Of a DNA stretch of 28,018 nt, positions 17,335-25,047 are shown one piece after another. The notes under the pieces were generated by a model. It ran no database searches. It saw only the letters and a program-made list of their open reading frames with translations, and was not told where the DNA came from. The translations under genes were made by a program, and so were the position numbers. This stretch comes from Clostridia bacterium (GTDB taxonomy: Bacteria; Bacillota_A; Clostridia; Oscillospirales; Acutalibacteraceae), in assembly GCA_009930155.1 (NCBI GenBank), contig RZYX01000020.1, positions 1 to 28,018 of the forward strand, written 5' to 3'. Position 1 is the first letter of the stretch, and each line of letters begins with the position of its first letter.

Positions 17335-17554
17335 AATTTCTACCTCTTATTATACAAAATATTATGTGACTCAAATTTAATTTTTATAAAACCGATTAAT
17401 CTCTCTATAAATTTGAATTGCTTTTTAACTAAGCATCAAGACTAATAAAATATATTAGTATATTTTGGTTAGTTTATTGTGCCAGTGTTTTATTTCGTCA
17501 GTAACCTCCACCCAACATGGATGGAGGTTATAATAATGAGTTGTTAAGACTTGC

Positions 17555-18637
17555 TTATTTATTTTCTTTAAGATAGTTGGCTACCCGCTCTTGAGCATTT
17601 GCTTGAAGGTTATAATAGTAGAAAGGATAATCGAAGCTGTGGAAAATGCCTTTTCCAAACAGGGCACCTCCGGGTGCATATTTATCCACATCCACAGTAC
17701 TACAGATGATGACACCATTTGTTTTATCCACACGAGCATCGGCAAAGTTCATCACTTTTACATATGTGCCATCTGGATTGGTAACCACCGAACCATCTGA
17801 GTTTAGTTGCAGAGAACCAAGATTATCAGACGCAGAGGCTACTGTTTCGTCAGTGGTCCAGCTAATGGGGTTAATTACATGTGCTGTAGGCAACACAACG
17901 CCGTTGGTTCCTTCAATGGTTGGAGCTTGAGTATTGTAGGAAATAATAACTCCAGTGTCTTTAGCGCCAGTGGCAAATTTCAGATGTGGGTTTTTGGCTA
18001 GATAATCATCTGTAATGGAATAGCCAATGACATATGCCGCAATCATTCGTTTGTAAACATCCGGGTGTTCTTTCATGTAATCCTGTAAGATATAGATCAT
18101 TACATTAGAACCTTGGGAATGGCCCGCCAAAATAAAAGGACGACCATTGTTGTAATGCTCAATATAGTATTCAAAGGCGGCAGTGGCATCTGTCAGCGGA
18201 ACACCTTTTACAACTTCTTGCTGTTCCTCAACCGACATTTGAAGGGTAGAACCTGCGTCATCTTGACGGTAGTAAGGAGCATAGATATTGGCGATAGTTT
18301 CAAAGGCTGTAGCCTGCCTGTCATAAGCCATTTTTGAATACTTAAGCATGACAGGATTGTCAATTTCACATATAATTGGATCGTCTGCATTTACCTTAGC
18401 CCAAGAGGATGGGTACAGGTAGAATACATCCACTTCTTTGGTCGGTTCTGTTGGAAGGTTCAGCCAGTGATCACTTTGGCTGTAATCTGTAGGTGAGATT
18501 TTCGCTTTTGTGTCGTCATCCTTTGAGGTTTGCGTCTGTGTGTTGTTGTTATCCTTTGTTGTAGTACATCCTGTAATAACTATCATGCAGCAAATTGAGA
18601 GTGCAAGGCAAATGGATATAATTCTTTTACTTTTCAT
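17555..18637 (-). CDS. Lipoprotein alpha/beta hydrolase, DUF3089 type
   Basis: This is a secreted lipoprotein of 360 residues. I choose ATG 18637 (MKSKRIISIC) because AAAGGAG lies 7 nt upstream. The signal peptide ends in the lipobox ITGC (lipid-modified Cys24), followed by a Thr/Asn/Asp-rich linker. The fold is alpha/beta hydrolase: VDVFYLYPSSW near 70-80, nucleophile elbow AGHSQGS with Ser175, and a C-terminal GIFHSFDYPFYYYN that holds the likely catalytic His. This pattern matches the DUF3089 family. The substrate is unknown, perhaps an ester on the cell surface. An imperfect inverted repeat at 18660-18678 sits just upstream and could be an operator. Confidence 0.85.
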   Translation of the reverse strand: MKSKRIISICLALSICCMIVITGCTTTKDNNNTQTQTSKDDDTKAKISPTDYSQSDHWLNLPTEPTKEVDVFYLYPSSWAKVNADDPIICEIDNPVMLKYSKMAYDRQATAFETIANIYAPYYRQDDAGSTLQMSVEEQQEVVKGVPLTDATAAFEYYIEHYNNGRPFILAGHSQGSNVMIYILQDYMKEHPDVYKRMIAAYVIGYSITDDYLAKNPHLKFATGAKDTGVIISYNTQAPTIEGTNGVVLPTAHVINPISWTTDETVASASDNLGSLQLNSDGSVVTNPDGTYVKVMNFADARVDKTNGVIICSTVDVDKYAPGGALFGKGIFHSFDYPFYYYNLQANAQERVANYLKENK

Positions 18638-18972
18638 TTTATTCTCCTTTGTATGCAAGTGTAATGTAGACATTTACAGAATAGTGTAGCGCATAAAGCA
18701 AATAATAAGGTTTTATTGAAAAAATATTTTATATATTTAATGGTATAATTTTAGCATAATATTTTAAGAGTGTAAATAGAAACATTATTAATGATAGATT
18801 GTCATTTAATGCATTAATTTATACTTAAAATATGCTTTAATTTATATAAATTAGTTTTTTGTAAAAGCTAAATTCAATAAAATAATTGCTTTAAGAGGAC
18901 ATCTTATTGTATTATTAATATTAGTGAATAAGAGAAAGTGTTGGCATAATAACAGAAGAAAGTGGATGTATA
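18638..18972. other. Divergent AT-rich intergenic region
   Basis: It separates the minus-strand hydrolase gene from sigI. TATAAT at 18743-18748 lacks a good -35. TGTAATGT (18660-18667) and ACATTTACA (18670-18678) form a near-palindrome ahead of the hydrolase gene. I see no gene or clear sigma-I promoter. Confidence 0.45.
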
Positions 18973-19689
18973 ATGAGAGAGATTGATGAACTTGCCATAA
19001 AAGCTGCATCAGATGATAAAGCATTTTCAAAATTAGTTGAGGATCAAAAACATTTCATCATAAATTGCACTTTTAAAGCAACAAGAAAATATGTTAGAAC
19101 CAGTGATGATGAGTGGTCAATTGCATTGTCTGCCTTTTATGATGCTGTAAAAAGCTATGACGAAAGTAAAGGCGGTTTTCTTCCTTATGCTGAACTCATG
19201 ATTAAGCGAAAATTAATAGATTATTATAGAACTGGAAAAAAGTATGCATCAGAATATCTTGTAAATCCAAGTGTATTTGAAGCGGGACCGAATGAAGAAA
19301 ATGAAGATATTGGTCTTAAAATTGAAATCACCGAAAAATTAGTTGAAAATACGGATTATTCTCTTAAGGATGAAATTGAAGCTGCCAATGCAGAGTTAAT
19401 GAAGTTTGGCTTTTCGTTTTTTGATCTTGCAGACTGTTCTCCAAAATCTCAAAAAACAAAAGAAGCATGCAAGAAAGCAGTTTTATATATTCTTGATAAC
19501 AATATAATTATGGGGGAAATTTATTCATCAAAACAACTTCCATTAAAAGTAATTCAAAAAAATACAGACCTACCCCGAAAAATTCTCGAGAATTATCGTA
19601 GATATATAATAGCGGCAATAGAGATACTTTCCGGAGAGTATCCTGGCCTAGCTGGATATATATCATACATCAGAAAGGATGGCAATTAA
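18973..19689 (+). CDS. sigI: RNA polymerase sigma factor SigI
   Basis: This is an alternative sigma-70-family factor of the SigI group, used for heat or envelope/polysaccharide responses in Firmicutes. It has 238 residues. Region 2 reads RTSDDEWSIALSAFYDAVKS, then FLPYAELMIKRKLIDYYR, which is diagnostic of SigI. The C-terminal helix-turn-helix region reads LPLKVIQKNTDLPRKILENY, then EILSGEYPGLAGYI. Its stop lies one base before the start of the rsgI gene, the usual sigma/anti-sigma pair. Autoregulation is likely from family knowledge but is not shown here. Confidence 0.92.
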   Translation: MREIDELAIKAASDDKAFSKLVEDQKHFIINCTFKATRKYVRTSDDEWSIALSAFYDAVKSYDESKGGFLPYAELMIKRKLIDYYRTGKKYASEYLVNPSVFEAGPNEENEDIGLKIEITEKLVENTDYSLKDEIEAANAELMKFGFSFFDLADCSPKSQKTKEACKKAVLYILDNNIIMGEIYSSKQLPLKVIQKNTDLPRKILENYRRYIIAAIEILSGEYPGLAGYISYIRKDGN

Positions 19690-19690
19690 A

Positions 19691-20731
19691 ATGAAATCTA
19701 TTGTACTTGAAATTCGTGGAAACAAAGCGGCATTGCTTTCTGATGACGGATGTATAACGAAAGTTAAAAATGAGAATTATGAAATAGGACAGGAGGTATT
19801 GATTAATATGAAAAAAAATATTAGTTTAAAGAAAAAGGTTGCTTACATGGCAGCAAGTTTTGCAGTAGTACTTGGAATTGGTGCAGCTACATATTACGTT
19901 CCAACAACATATGTAAGTATGGATGTAAACCCGTCAATCGAATATAAAGTGAATATGTATAAAAGGGTTGTTTCGGTTAAAGGTGTAAACGAAGACGGTA
20001 CTCAAGTTGTAGAGAAAATTTCTTGGGCTAGCTTAAGAAATAAGTCAATTGATGAGGCAATACGCTTGACTGTTAATGAAGTTGCAGATGAGGGTTACTT
20101 GGACAGTGAGGATAGCGGGATAGTAATTGCAACATCATCAAATGATATAGACAAAGCAGCTGTTCTTGCAGCAGCTCTTGAAAAAATGGCAAATGAGGCT
20201 TGCGAAAGTAATGATTGTACTGCAACAGTAGTTGCTGAATCTGTTGAAAAAGAAAGAGTTCAAGAAGCACGAGAGCTTGGCGTAACTCCTGGCAAACTTA
20301 ATCTTGTACAAAAACTTATTAAAAGCTCGGAAGATCCTGACAGCGTTAACCTTAAAGAATGGCTCAAAAAACCAGTTAAAGATATAATGGCAAAAACTAA
20401 TGAGAATAAAGAACAGAATGCTGAGCAAGAAAAAAATGCTGGCGATACAATAAAAAATCAAGAAAATAACAATAAAGAGATTAATGGAAACCCTGCAGCG
20501 ATGCCACAAGATAAAGGAACAATAAATCCTAATCAGGGCAATGCAACTAGTGATAAAGCAAATTCAGGTTCAACTTCAACTTCAAATCCTGCTAATGCAG
20601 CTAATCCTCCAGCACCAGAGAATGGTGGAGAAGTACCAGAAGGAAATGCTGAAGAGGGAAATATGAAAAATCTTCCACCCGCTCCAGGTCCGAAGTTGGG
20701 AGAAGCTAGCGGTAAAATGGGAAACAGTTAA
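19691..20731 (+). CDS. rsgI: Anti-sigma-I factor RsgI
   Basis: RsgI is a single-pass membrane protein that holds SigI inactive. I choose ATG 19691 because aaagga (19675-19680) overlaps the ATG at 19679; this gives 346 residues. The N-terminal cytoplasmic RsgI_N domain reads VLEIRGNKAALLSDDG. The membrane helix is about 51-70. Just outside is YVSMDVNPSIEY, whose Asn80-Pro81 corresponds to the known autoproteolysis site of RsgI. A helical extracytoplasmic domain follows to about 240, then a disordered tail rich in Asn, Gly, Pro and Glu. There is no carbohydrate-binding or enzyme domain, unlike many clostridial RsgI proteins. Confidence 0.9.
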   Translation: MKSIVLEIRGNKAALLSDDGCITKVKNENYEIGQEVLINMKKNISLKKKVAYMAASFAVVLGIGAATYYVPTTYVSMDVNPSIEYKVNMYKRVVSVKGVNEDGTQVVEKISWASLRNKSIDEAIRLTVNEVADEGYLDSEDSGIVIATSSNDIDKAAVLAAALEKMANEACESNDCTATVVAESVEKERVQEARELGVTPGKLNLVQKLIKSSEDPDSVNLKEWLKKPVKDIMAKTNENKEQNAEQEKNAGDTIKNQENNNKEINGNPAAMPQDKGTINPNQGNATSDKANSGSTSTSNPANAANPPAPENGGEVPEGNAEEGNMKNLPPAPGPKLGEASGKMGNS

Positions 20732-20796
20732 TTTTACATGAAGAATTATTTGTGGGCTATTTTTGTATCATTTAATTTTACAATTTATTAAAGATA

Positions 20797-20848
20797 AAAG
20801 AGCATTAGAATTTGTGTATAAATTTGCACCTCCTAGTGCTCTTTTGTT
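20797..20848 (+). terminator. Terminator of sigI-rsgI
   Basis: AAAAGAGCATTAG (20797-20809) pairs with CTAGTGCTCTTTT (20833-20845), with one G-T wobble and a 23-nt loop. T-rich sequence follows. Confidence 0.75.
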
Positions 20849-21000
20849 TAATTATTTATTTGATTTTTATTGCGACATCAACGGAAACATCATATGTTGT
20901 CAGTTTGCGGTTTGTCTTTTAAACATAATCTTAACACTATGTTATAGGAATTATATGAAGTGTAAATATTTAAAAATTTTTAATGTTACTTATTTAAAAA

Positions 21001-21049
21001 GTTCAGCAAATGTTCATCTGGAGTTCAGTGAGAAAACATTAGAAGTTCA
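21001..21049 (+). promoter_or_regulatory. Array of GTTCA boxes with 11-bp period
   Basis: GTTCA occurs at 21001, 21012, 21023 and 21045. The missing step at 21034 holds AAACA, which keeps the CA. Exactly one helical turn separates the boxes, the layout bound by OmpR/PhoB-class regulators. The last box ends 11 bp before a -10 (TACAAT, 21061-21066) that has no good -35. This resembles activator-dependent Pho-box promoters. Confidence 0.65.
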
Positions 21050-21060
21050 ATTATATGTTG

Positions 21061-21066
21061 TACAAT
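21061..21066 (+). promoter_or_regulatory. Putative -10 of the repeat-protein gene
   Basis: TACAAT lies 11 bp after the last GTTCA box. The position 17 bp upstream reads ATTAGA, a poor -35, so activation is probably needed. Confidence 0.5.
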
Positions 21067-21163
21067 TTATTTAGTTCATATGAAAGGAGGCAAATGAATT
21101 AAAAGAATTTTTTGAAGTAAGCTTTATTTAAAAACGATTATAATTATGAAAGGGTGTATATTT

Positions 21164-21868
21164 ATGAAAAATTTAACTAAAATTGTTTCAAGTGTTCTAG
21201 CAGTAGGAGTTTTGCTGACTACAGGCATTACGGCTTTTGCTACAACAGACACAGAAGCCAACACTACTACCTCATCGAATACAACTATCTCAGAAAAATC
21301 TTGTGATAAAGGTTCAATGAAAAAAGTAGAACTAACTGACGAGCAAAAAGCTGAAAAGGCAGATAAGATGAAAGAAACTTTAGCACAAAAGCTAGACGAC
21401 GGTAGTATAACACAAGAGCAATATGATAAAGCTATTGCAAATATTGCAGACGGTAAAAAGCCAATGATTTTAGGCGAAGGTAATAAGGATAGACCAGAAC
21501 TAACTGACGAGCAAAAAGCTGAAAAAGCAGATAAGATGAAAGAAACTCTAGCACAAAAGTTAGAAGACGGTAGTATAACACAAGAGCAATATGATAAAGC
21601 TATTGCAAATATTGCAGACGGTAAAAAACCAGAGATCTTAGGCAAAGGGGATAAGGAAAGACCAGAGTTAACTGATGAGCAAAAAGCTGAGATGATAGAT
21701 AAGATGAAAGAAACTTTAGCACAAAAGTTAGAAGACGGTAGTATAACACAAGAACAATATGATAAAGCTATTGCAAATATTGCAGACGGAAAAAGACCAA
21801 TGATTTTAGGTAAAGGTAATATGAAACGTCAGAATGAATCTGAGGTTAATGGTAGCACAGGGGAATAA
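21164..21868 (+). CDS. Secreted protein with three 56-residue DUF2680-like repeats
   Basis: This is a 234-residue exported protein. I choose ATG 21164 (MKNLTKIVSS) because aaaggg lies 9 nt upstream; an ATG at 21146 would overlap it. A signal peptide ends near ITAFA-TTD. After a Thr/Ser-rich linker come three 56-residue repeats, each reading ELTDEQKAE, a helix (DKMKETLAQKL), a turn (DDGSITQEQYDKAI), a helix, then GKKPMILG. The LTDEQK...GSITQEQYD pattern resembles the DUF2680/YckD family of small exported proteins. There is no membrane anchor or sorting motif, so it is probably secreted or held in the wall by charge. Its promoter has GTTCA boxes, and the two-component system lies next door. Confidence 0.85.
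   Translation: MKNLTKIVSSVLAVGVLLTTGITAFATTDTEANTTTSSNTTISEKSCDKGSMKKVELTDEQKAEKADKMKETLAQKLDDGSITQEQYDKAIANIADGKKPMILGEGNKDRPELTDEQKAEKADKMKETLAQKLEDGSITQEQYDKAIANIADGKKPEILGKGDKERPELTDEQKAEMIDKMKETLAQKLEDGSITQEQYDKAIANIADGKRPMILGKGNMKRQNESEVNGSTGE
21329..21832 (+). repeat. Three tandem 168-bp coding repeats
   Basis: Units start at 21329, 21497 and 21665 with an exact period of 168 bp. Long stretches are identical in DNA, so copy number has probably changed recently and may vary between strains. Confidence 0.92.
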
Positions 21869-21897
21869 GCTTGTTTATTGTAGAGCTTATTTAACAA

Positions 21898-21937
21898 AAA
21901 AAGCCAGCGTAGATTGTTTAATCTACGCTGGCTTTTT
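21898..21937. terminator. Bidirectional terminator
   Basis: An 18-bp perfect stem (21898-21915 with 21920-21937, loop gttt), flanked by A and T runs, serves both the repeat-protein gene and the convergent histidine kinase gene. Confidence 0.92.
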
Positions 21938-21940
21938 ATA

Positions 21941-23236
21941 TTAATCATTTTTATTTAAACTAAACCAAAATATACTACTTTTTCCAATTTCTGATTCAAC
22001 ACCATACGCACCATCATGCATTTCAATAACTTTTTTTACAATAGAAAGTCCAAGACCTGAACCTATTATAGGTCTATTGTGTTTTTTATCAATCGTATAA
22101 TATCGCTCCCATATATATGGCAAGTCGCCTTGATTAACGCCCTCTCCATAATCAATTACCTCGATTTTAACGACATCATCTTTAATAATTTGATTCACGA
22201 TTACGGTCTTTGCATCTACACTGTGTGTGATTGCATTGATTAAGAGATTGTAAAATACTTGGATAATTTTTACTTCATCAGCACATAAATATGCATCTTC
22301 ATCATATTTAAATTCTAATTGAAACCCTTGATTCTTAACAAGCTCTTGCATGCGATTTATAGTTTTTTTCAAGCTTTCAGTTAAGTTGAATCTCTCTTTA
22401 TTAAGTTTAGTTGTGCCTGCTTCAAAATTTGAAATATCAAGCATATCATTTACAAGTGAGGTTAACCTTTTGGTTTCGTCCATAATAATTTGGCTCTGTT
22501 CAGAAGTGATTTCATCGGGAAAATCATTCATCATTTCAGCATAACTGTAAATAAGGGCGAGCGGTGTTCGCAAATCGTGAGAGATATTTGCCATTAGTTC
22601 ACGTCGCATTCTTTCTACTTTTGAAAGTTCCATAGTCGCTATATTTAAAGTGTTAGATAATTCTTTGATTTCCAAATATCCTTCACCTTGGAATTCTATT
22701 TCGTAGTTACCTACGGCTAACATCTTTGCACTTTGGTTAAGCTGCTCAATTGGCTTTGATATACGCTTTGATATTATGATTGCAAGCAATATTGCAAGAA
22801 ACACCATTATACCCGTTATAATAAGAAGTTGCATTTTTAATGTGGATATAGTTGTATCAACGGGAGTTACAAAAGCATAAAAGGTAAGAGAAATCTTACT
22901 GCCGTCAGCTAAAACAAATTCTTGAACTCTAGTGATGGATTTTTGATGTCCACGGTCATTTTTATTTAGAACAGAGCGAACAGGTGCAGTAAAGTTTTGC
23001 GTTGGTTTTACTGTTATTTCTTTTGTTAATTCAAGCTCATATAAAATATCTTCAAGCATGGGATTGTTAATATTTTCTTCAACTAAAACAATGGATTTTT
23101 CTATCTCGTTTTTACGGATGGATTTATACATATCACTTAAAAAAAATGTCTGAAATATCCATAGAATAGCAAGTAACAACGCACAAAAGCCTAAAAGAAA
23201 TCCAAATATTTTCCATTGTAATTTAAGTTTATTCAT
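21941..23236 (-). CDS. Sensor histidine kinase
   Basis: This membrane histidine kinase has 431 residues. I use ATG 23236, which overlaps the response regulator stop. TM1 is about 10-33, an extracytoplasmic sensor domain runs about 34-135, and TM2 is about 136-157. The HAMP linker (SKRISKPIEQLNQSA) comes next. The H box ANISHDLRTPLALI carries the phospho-acceptor His220. The ATPase domain has FYNLLINAITHS (N box), VIDYGEGV (G1) and GSGLGLSIVKKV (G2). All catalytic motifs are intact. The sensor domain gives no clear ligand. Its regulator is encoded immediately upstream in the same transcript. Confidence 0.94.
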   Translation of the reverse strand: MNKLKLQWKIFGFLLGFCALLLAILWIFQTFFLSDMYKSIRKNEIEKSIVLVEENINNPMLEDILYELELTKEITVKPTQNFTAPVRSVLNKNDRGHQKSITRVQEFVLADGSKISLTFYAFVTPVDTTISTLKMQLLIITGIMVFLAILLAIIISKRISKPIEQLNQSAKMLAVGNYEIEFQGEGYLEIKELSNTLNIATMELSKVERMRRELMANISHDLRTPLALIYSYAEMMNDFPDEITSEQSQIIMDETKRLTSLVNDMLDISNFEAGTTKLNKERFNLTESLKKTINRMQELVKNQGFQLEFKYDEDAYLCADEVKIIQVFYNLLINAITHSVDAKTVIVNQIIKDDVVKIEVIDYGEGVNQGDLPYIWERYYTIDKKHNRPIIGSGLGLSIVKKVIEMHDGAYGVESEIGKSSIFWFSLNKND

Positions 23237-23915
23237 CAAATCGATACCCCAATCCGCGTAGAGTTTTAATTAGAGTACCATATGGTTCTATGGATTTTCT
23301 AAGTAGTTTCATATGAGTGTCGAGTGTTCTATCGTCACCCATATAGTCATAACCCCAAACTTCTGATAAAATTTGTTCTCTCGTAACAGCAATGTTTTTA
23401 TTGCGAATAAGAAAAAACAATAAATCATATTGCTTTGGCGCCATATCTATTTGTACTCCATCAACAAAAACTTTGTATGCTGTAATATCTACCTTGAATC
23501 CATCTTTTTCAAATATAATATGATTATCTTTATCTTGTTTTTCAGATTTGTTTTTATCTACTCTTCGTAAGATCGCACTTACTCTAAGCATGATTTCTTT
23601 TGAAGAAAACGGTTTAATAATATAGTCATCTATTCCAAGCTCAAATCCTAACACTTTATCATACTCTTCTCCTCGAGCAGATAGCATGATTATAGGTATA
23701 TCAGAGGTTTTGCGAATTTCTTTTACAGCGGAAAATCCGTCAAGCTGAGGCATCATAATATCCATAATAATGATGTCAAATGCATTACTTTGGCAAAGTT
23801 CTACTGCCTCTAAGCCGTCAACTGCTTCTGTTACATCATGACCTTCAAAAATAGCATATCTCTTTATTACAGCACGAAGTCCCGCTTCATCGTCACATAT
23901 TAAAATTTTAGCCAT
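23229..23915 (-). CDS. OmpR-family response regulator
   Basis: The protein is 228 residues. The receiver domain has the acidic pair Asp8-Asp9 (LICDDE), phospho-acceptor Asp52 (IIIMDIMMP), the conserved LSA and Lys101 (KPF). A winged-helix DNA-binding domain follows: APKQYDLLFFLIRN, VTREQILSEVWGYDY, RTLDTHMKLLRKSI and LRGLGYRFDE at the C-terminus. AAAGGAA lies about 11 nt before the start. It overlaps the kinase gene by 8 nt. OmpR-class proteins bind direct repeats with an 11-bp period, and such an array (21001-21049) lies in front of the neighbouring repeat-protein gene. Confidence 0.95.
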   Translation of the reverse strand: MAKILICDDEAGLRAVIKRYAIFEGHDVTEAVDGLEAVELCQSNAFDIIIMDIMMPQLDGFSAVKEIRKTSDIPIIMLSARGEEYDKVLGFELGIDDYIIKPFSSKEIMLRVSAILRRVDKNKSEKQDKDNHIIFEKDGFKVDITAYKVFVDGVQIDMAPKQYDLLFFLIRNKNIAVTREQILSEVWGYDYMGDDRTLDTHMKLLRKSIEPYGTLIKTLRGLGYRFDE

Positions 23916-23958
23916 TTTATAAAAATTCCTTTCCCAGCTTTATTCCTAATTAAACTTA

Positions 23959-23967
23959 ATTATATCA
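23959..23967 (-). promoter_or_regulatory. Extended -10 promoter of the two-component operon
   Basis: Read on the minus strand the sequence is TGATATAAT, an extended -10. No good -35 is visible 17 bp upstream. Confidence 0.5.
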
Positions 23968-24090
23968 TAAATCAAACAAAAAAACATTATCTTAATAGTG
24001 GTTTAAATAATACTTATAAATTTACTTTTCTCAATCTAAATTTATATTCTTTTCTAGCATTTTTGGCTTCGTCAATAAACAACCTGCTAA

Positions 24091-24204
24091 ATTTATGAAT
24101 ATGATGAAACACTAGTCAGAAGAATGATACAAAAAATCACCGTCTTCGAAAACCACTTTAATGTGGAATTCAAATCCGGCGTTGATTTTGATATTGAGGG
24201 ATAA
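24091..24204 (+). pseudogene. C-terminal fragment of a large serine recombinase
   Basis: A short open frame reads DETLVRRMIQKITVFENHF, then NVEFKSGVDFDIEG, and stops at 24202-24204. The pattern LVRRxIxKITVFExHFxVEFKSG is typical of the extreme C-terminus of large serine recombinases from clostridial mobile elements. There is no start, catalytic domain or recombinase domain. It is a relic of an integrated element, next to the Panacea pair. Confidence 0.6.
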
Positions 24205-24210
24205 AGCATA

Positions 24211-24249
24211 AAAATGCATCTTGATCATTTAATAGTCAAGATACATTTT
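24211..24249. terminator. Hairpin between the relic and the minus-strand gene
   Basis: AAAATGCATCTTGA (24211-24224) pairs with TCAAGATACATTTT (24236-24249) apart from one mismatch. T runs on both sides allow termination in either direction. Confidence 0.65.
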
Positions 24250-25047
24250 TTATTTACCCCATGGTAATATTTCTTTTAAAAATTCTTGTATCAAATCTAA
24301 ATTAAGCCCCCAGGATAGTAAAATAGATATACCTATAATTAAACAAGTAATATTAATAGCCTTAATTTTAAATATAGAACTATCCTTATTATTAATAACA
24401 AAAATAAATTTCATCAAAATGTATATAACATTAATCAGTGTAAATGCTAGAAAATCAACTACAATTAGCAATCTATATATACTGACGCCACCAATATTTT
24501 GTAATACCGAAGATGAAAAGGTAATTCCACCAACAAAAGCAAGTACAATAGCTGCAAAAATTCCTAAAATAGAAATATATTCTTTCTCAACACCCTTTAT
24601 TTCCTTTTGCAGATTTATCTTTGCTTCTCCAATACTTTCTGCAAAAATATTATTTGCATTTTCTATTTGATGTAATGCCAATTGAAAATGATCATAAATC
24701 TTAATAATAATTTTTCGACAATCATCGTTAACTTGGTTGTTATTATATAGTGAATACAACAACATTTTTTCTACATTTGTAGCAAAAATCCCTCGACTAG
24801 AAGTATCAAGTGAAAATATATAATTACTAATCTCAGAATATAAAACCCTATCAATCTTATTATTTGATTGCAAATATTTATCTATATTTGCAACTGTTTT
24901 TTGCGGATCATATTTTTGGGTTTCAATGCATAATGCACGGCAGATTGAATTTATTTCTCGTTTAGTATTTGAAAACTTATTTGAATTATCTACAGAAATA
25001 TCCGAGTCATCCTCTGTTTTAAGCAGGGCGTCTAATTTACTATCCAT
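24250..25047 (-). CDS. Membrane protein, putative toxin partner of a Panacea antitoxin
   Basis: The 265-residue product is unfamiliar apart from its layout. An N-terminal soluble part (1-115) is followed by a helical, probably coiled-coil segment (about 120-156). Three membrane helices come next at about 157-178, 190-216 and 230-249, then a short amphipathic end (LIQEFLKEILPWGK). AAGGAAG lies 7 nt before the ATG, and the first 8 nt overlap the end of the Panacea gene, so translation is coupled. Panacea proteins are known to neutralise unrelated toxins encoded beside them, some of which act on membranes. I infer a membrane-acting toxin (PanT-like). Direct family recognition is lacking. Confidence 0.7.
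   Translation of the reverse strand: MDSKLDALLKTEDDSDISVDNSNKFSNTKREINSICRALCIETQKYDPQKTVANIDKYLQSNNKIDRVLYSEISNYIFSLDTSSRGIFATNVEKMLLYSLYNNNQVNDDCRKIIIKIYDHFQLALHQIENANNIFAESIGEAKINLQKEIKGVEKEYISILGIFAAIVLAFVGGITFSSSVLQNIGGVSIYRLLIVVDFLAFTLINVIYILMKFIFVINNKDSSIFKIKAINITCLIIGISILLSWGLNLDLIQEFLKEILPWGK

Noticed and set aside
17503..17534. Hairpin taacctcca/tggaggtta as a terminator of the hydrolase gene
   Set aside because: The stem is fair, but no T run follows it on the minus strand, so intrinsic termination is not supported.
20763..21074. 103-codon plus-strand frame after rsgI
   Set aside because: It starts with TTG without a ribosome binding site and runs through a terminator hairpin and the phased GTTCA array, so it is not a gene.
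21124..21645. 173-codon minus-strand frame inside the repeat protein
   Set aside because: It is an antisense shadow kept open by the repeated sequence. The plus-strand frame has a signal peptide, a ribosome binding site and a family pattern.
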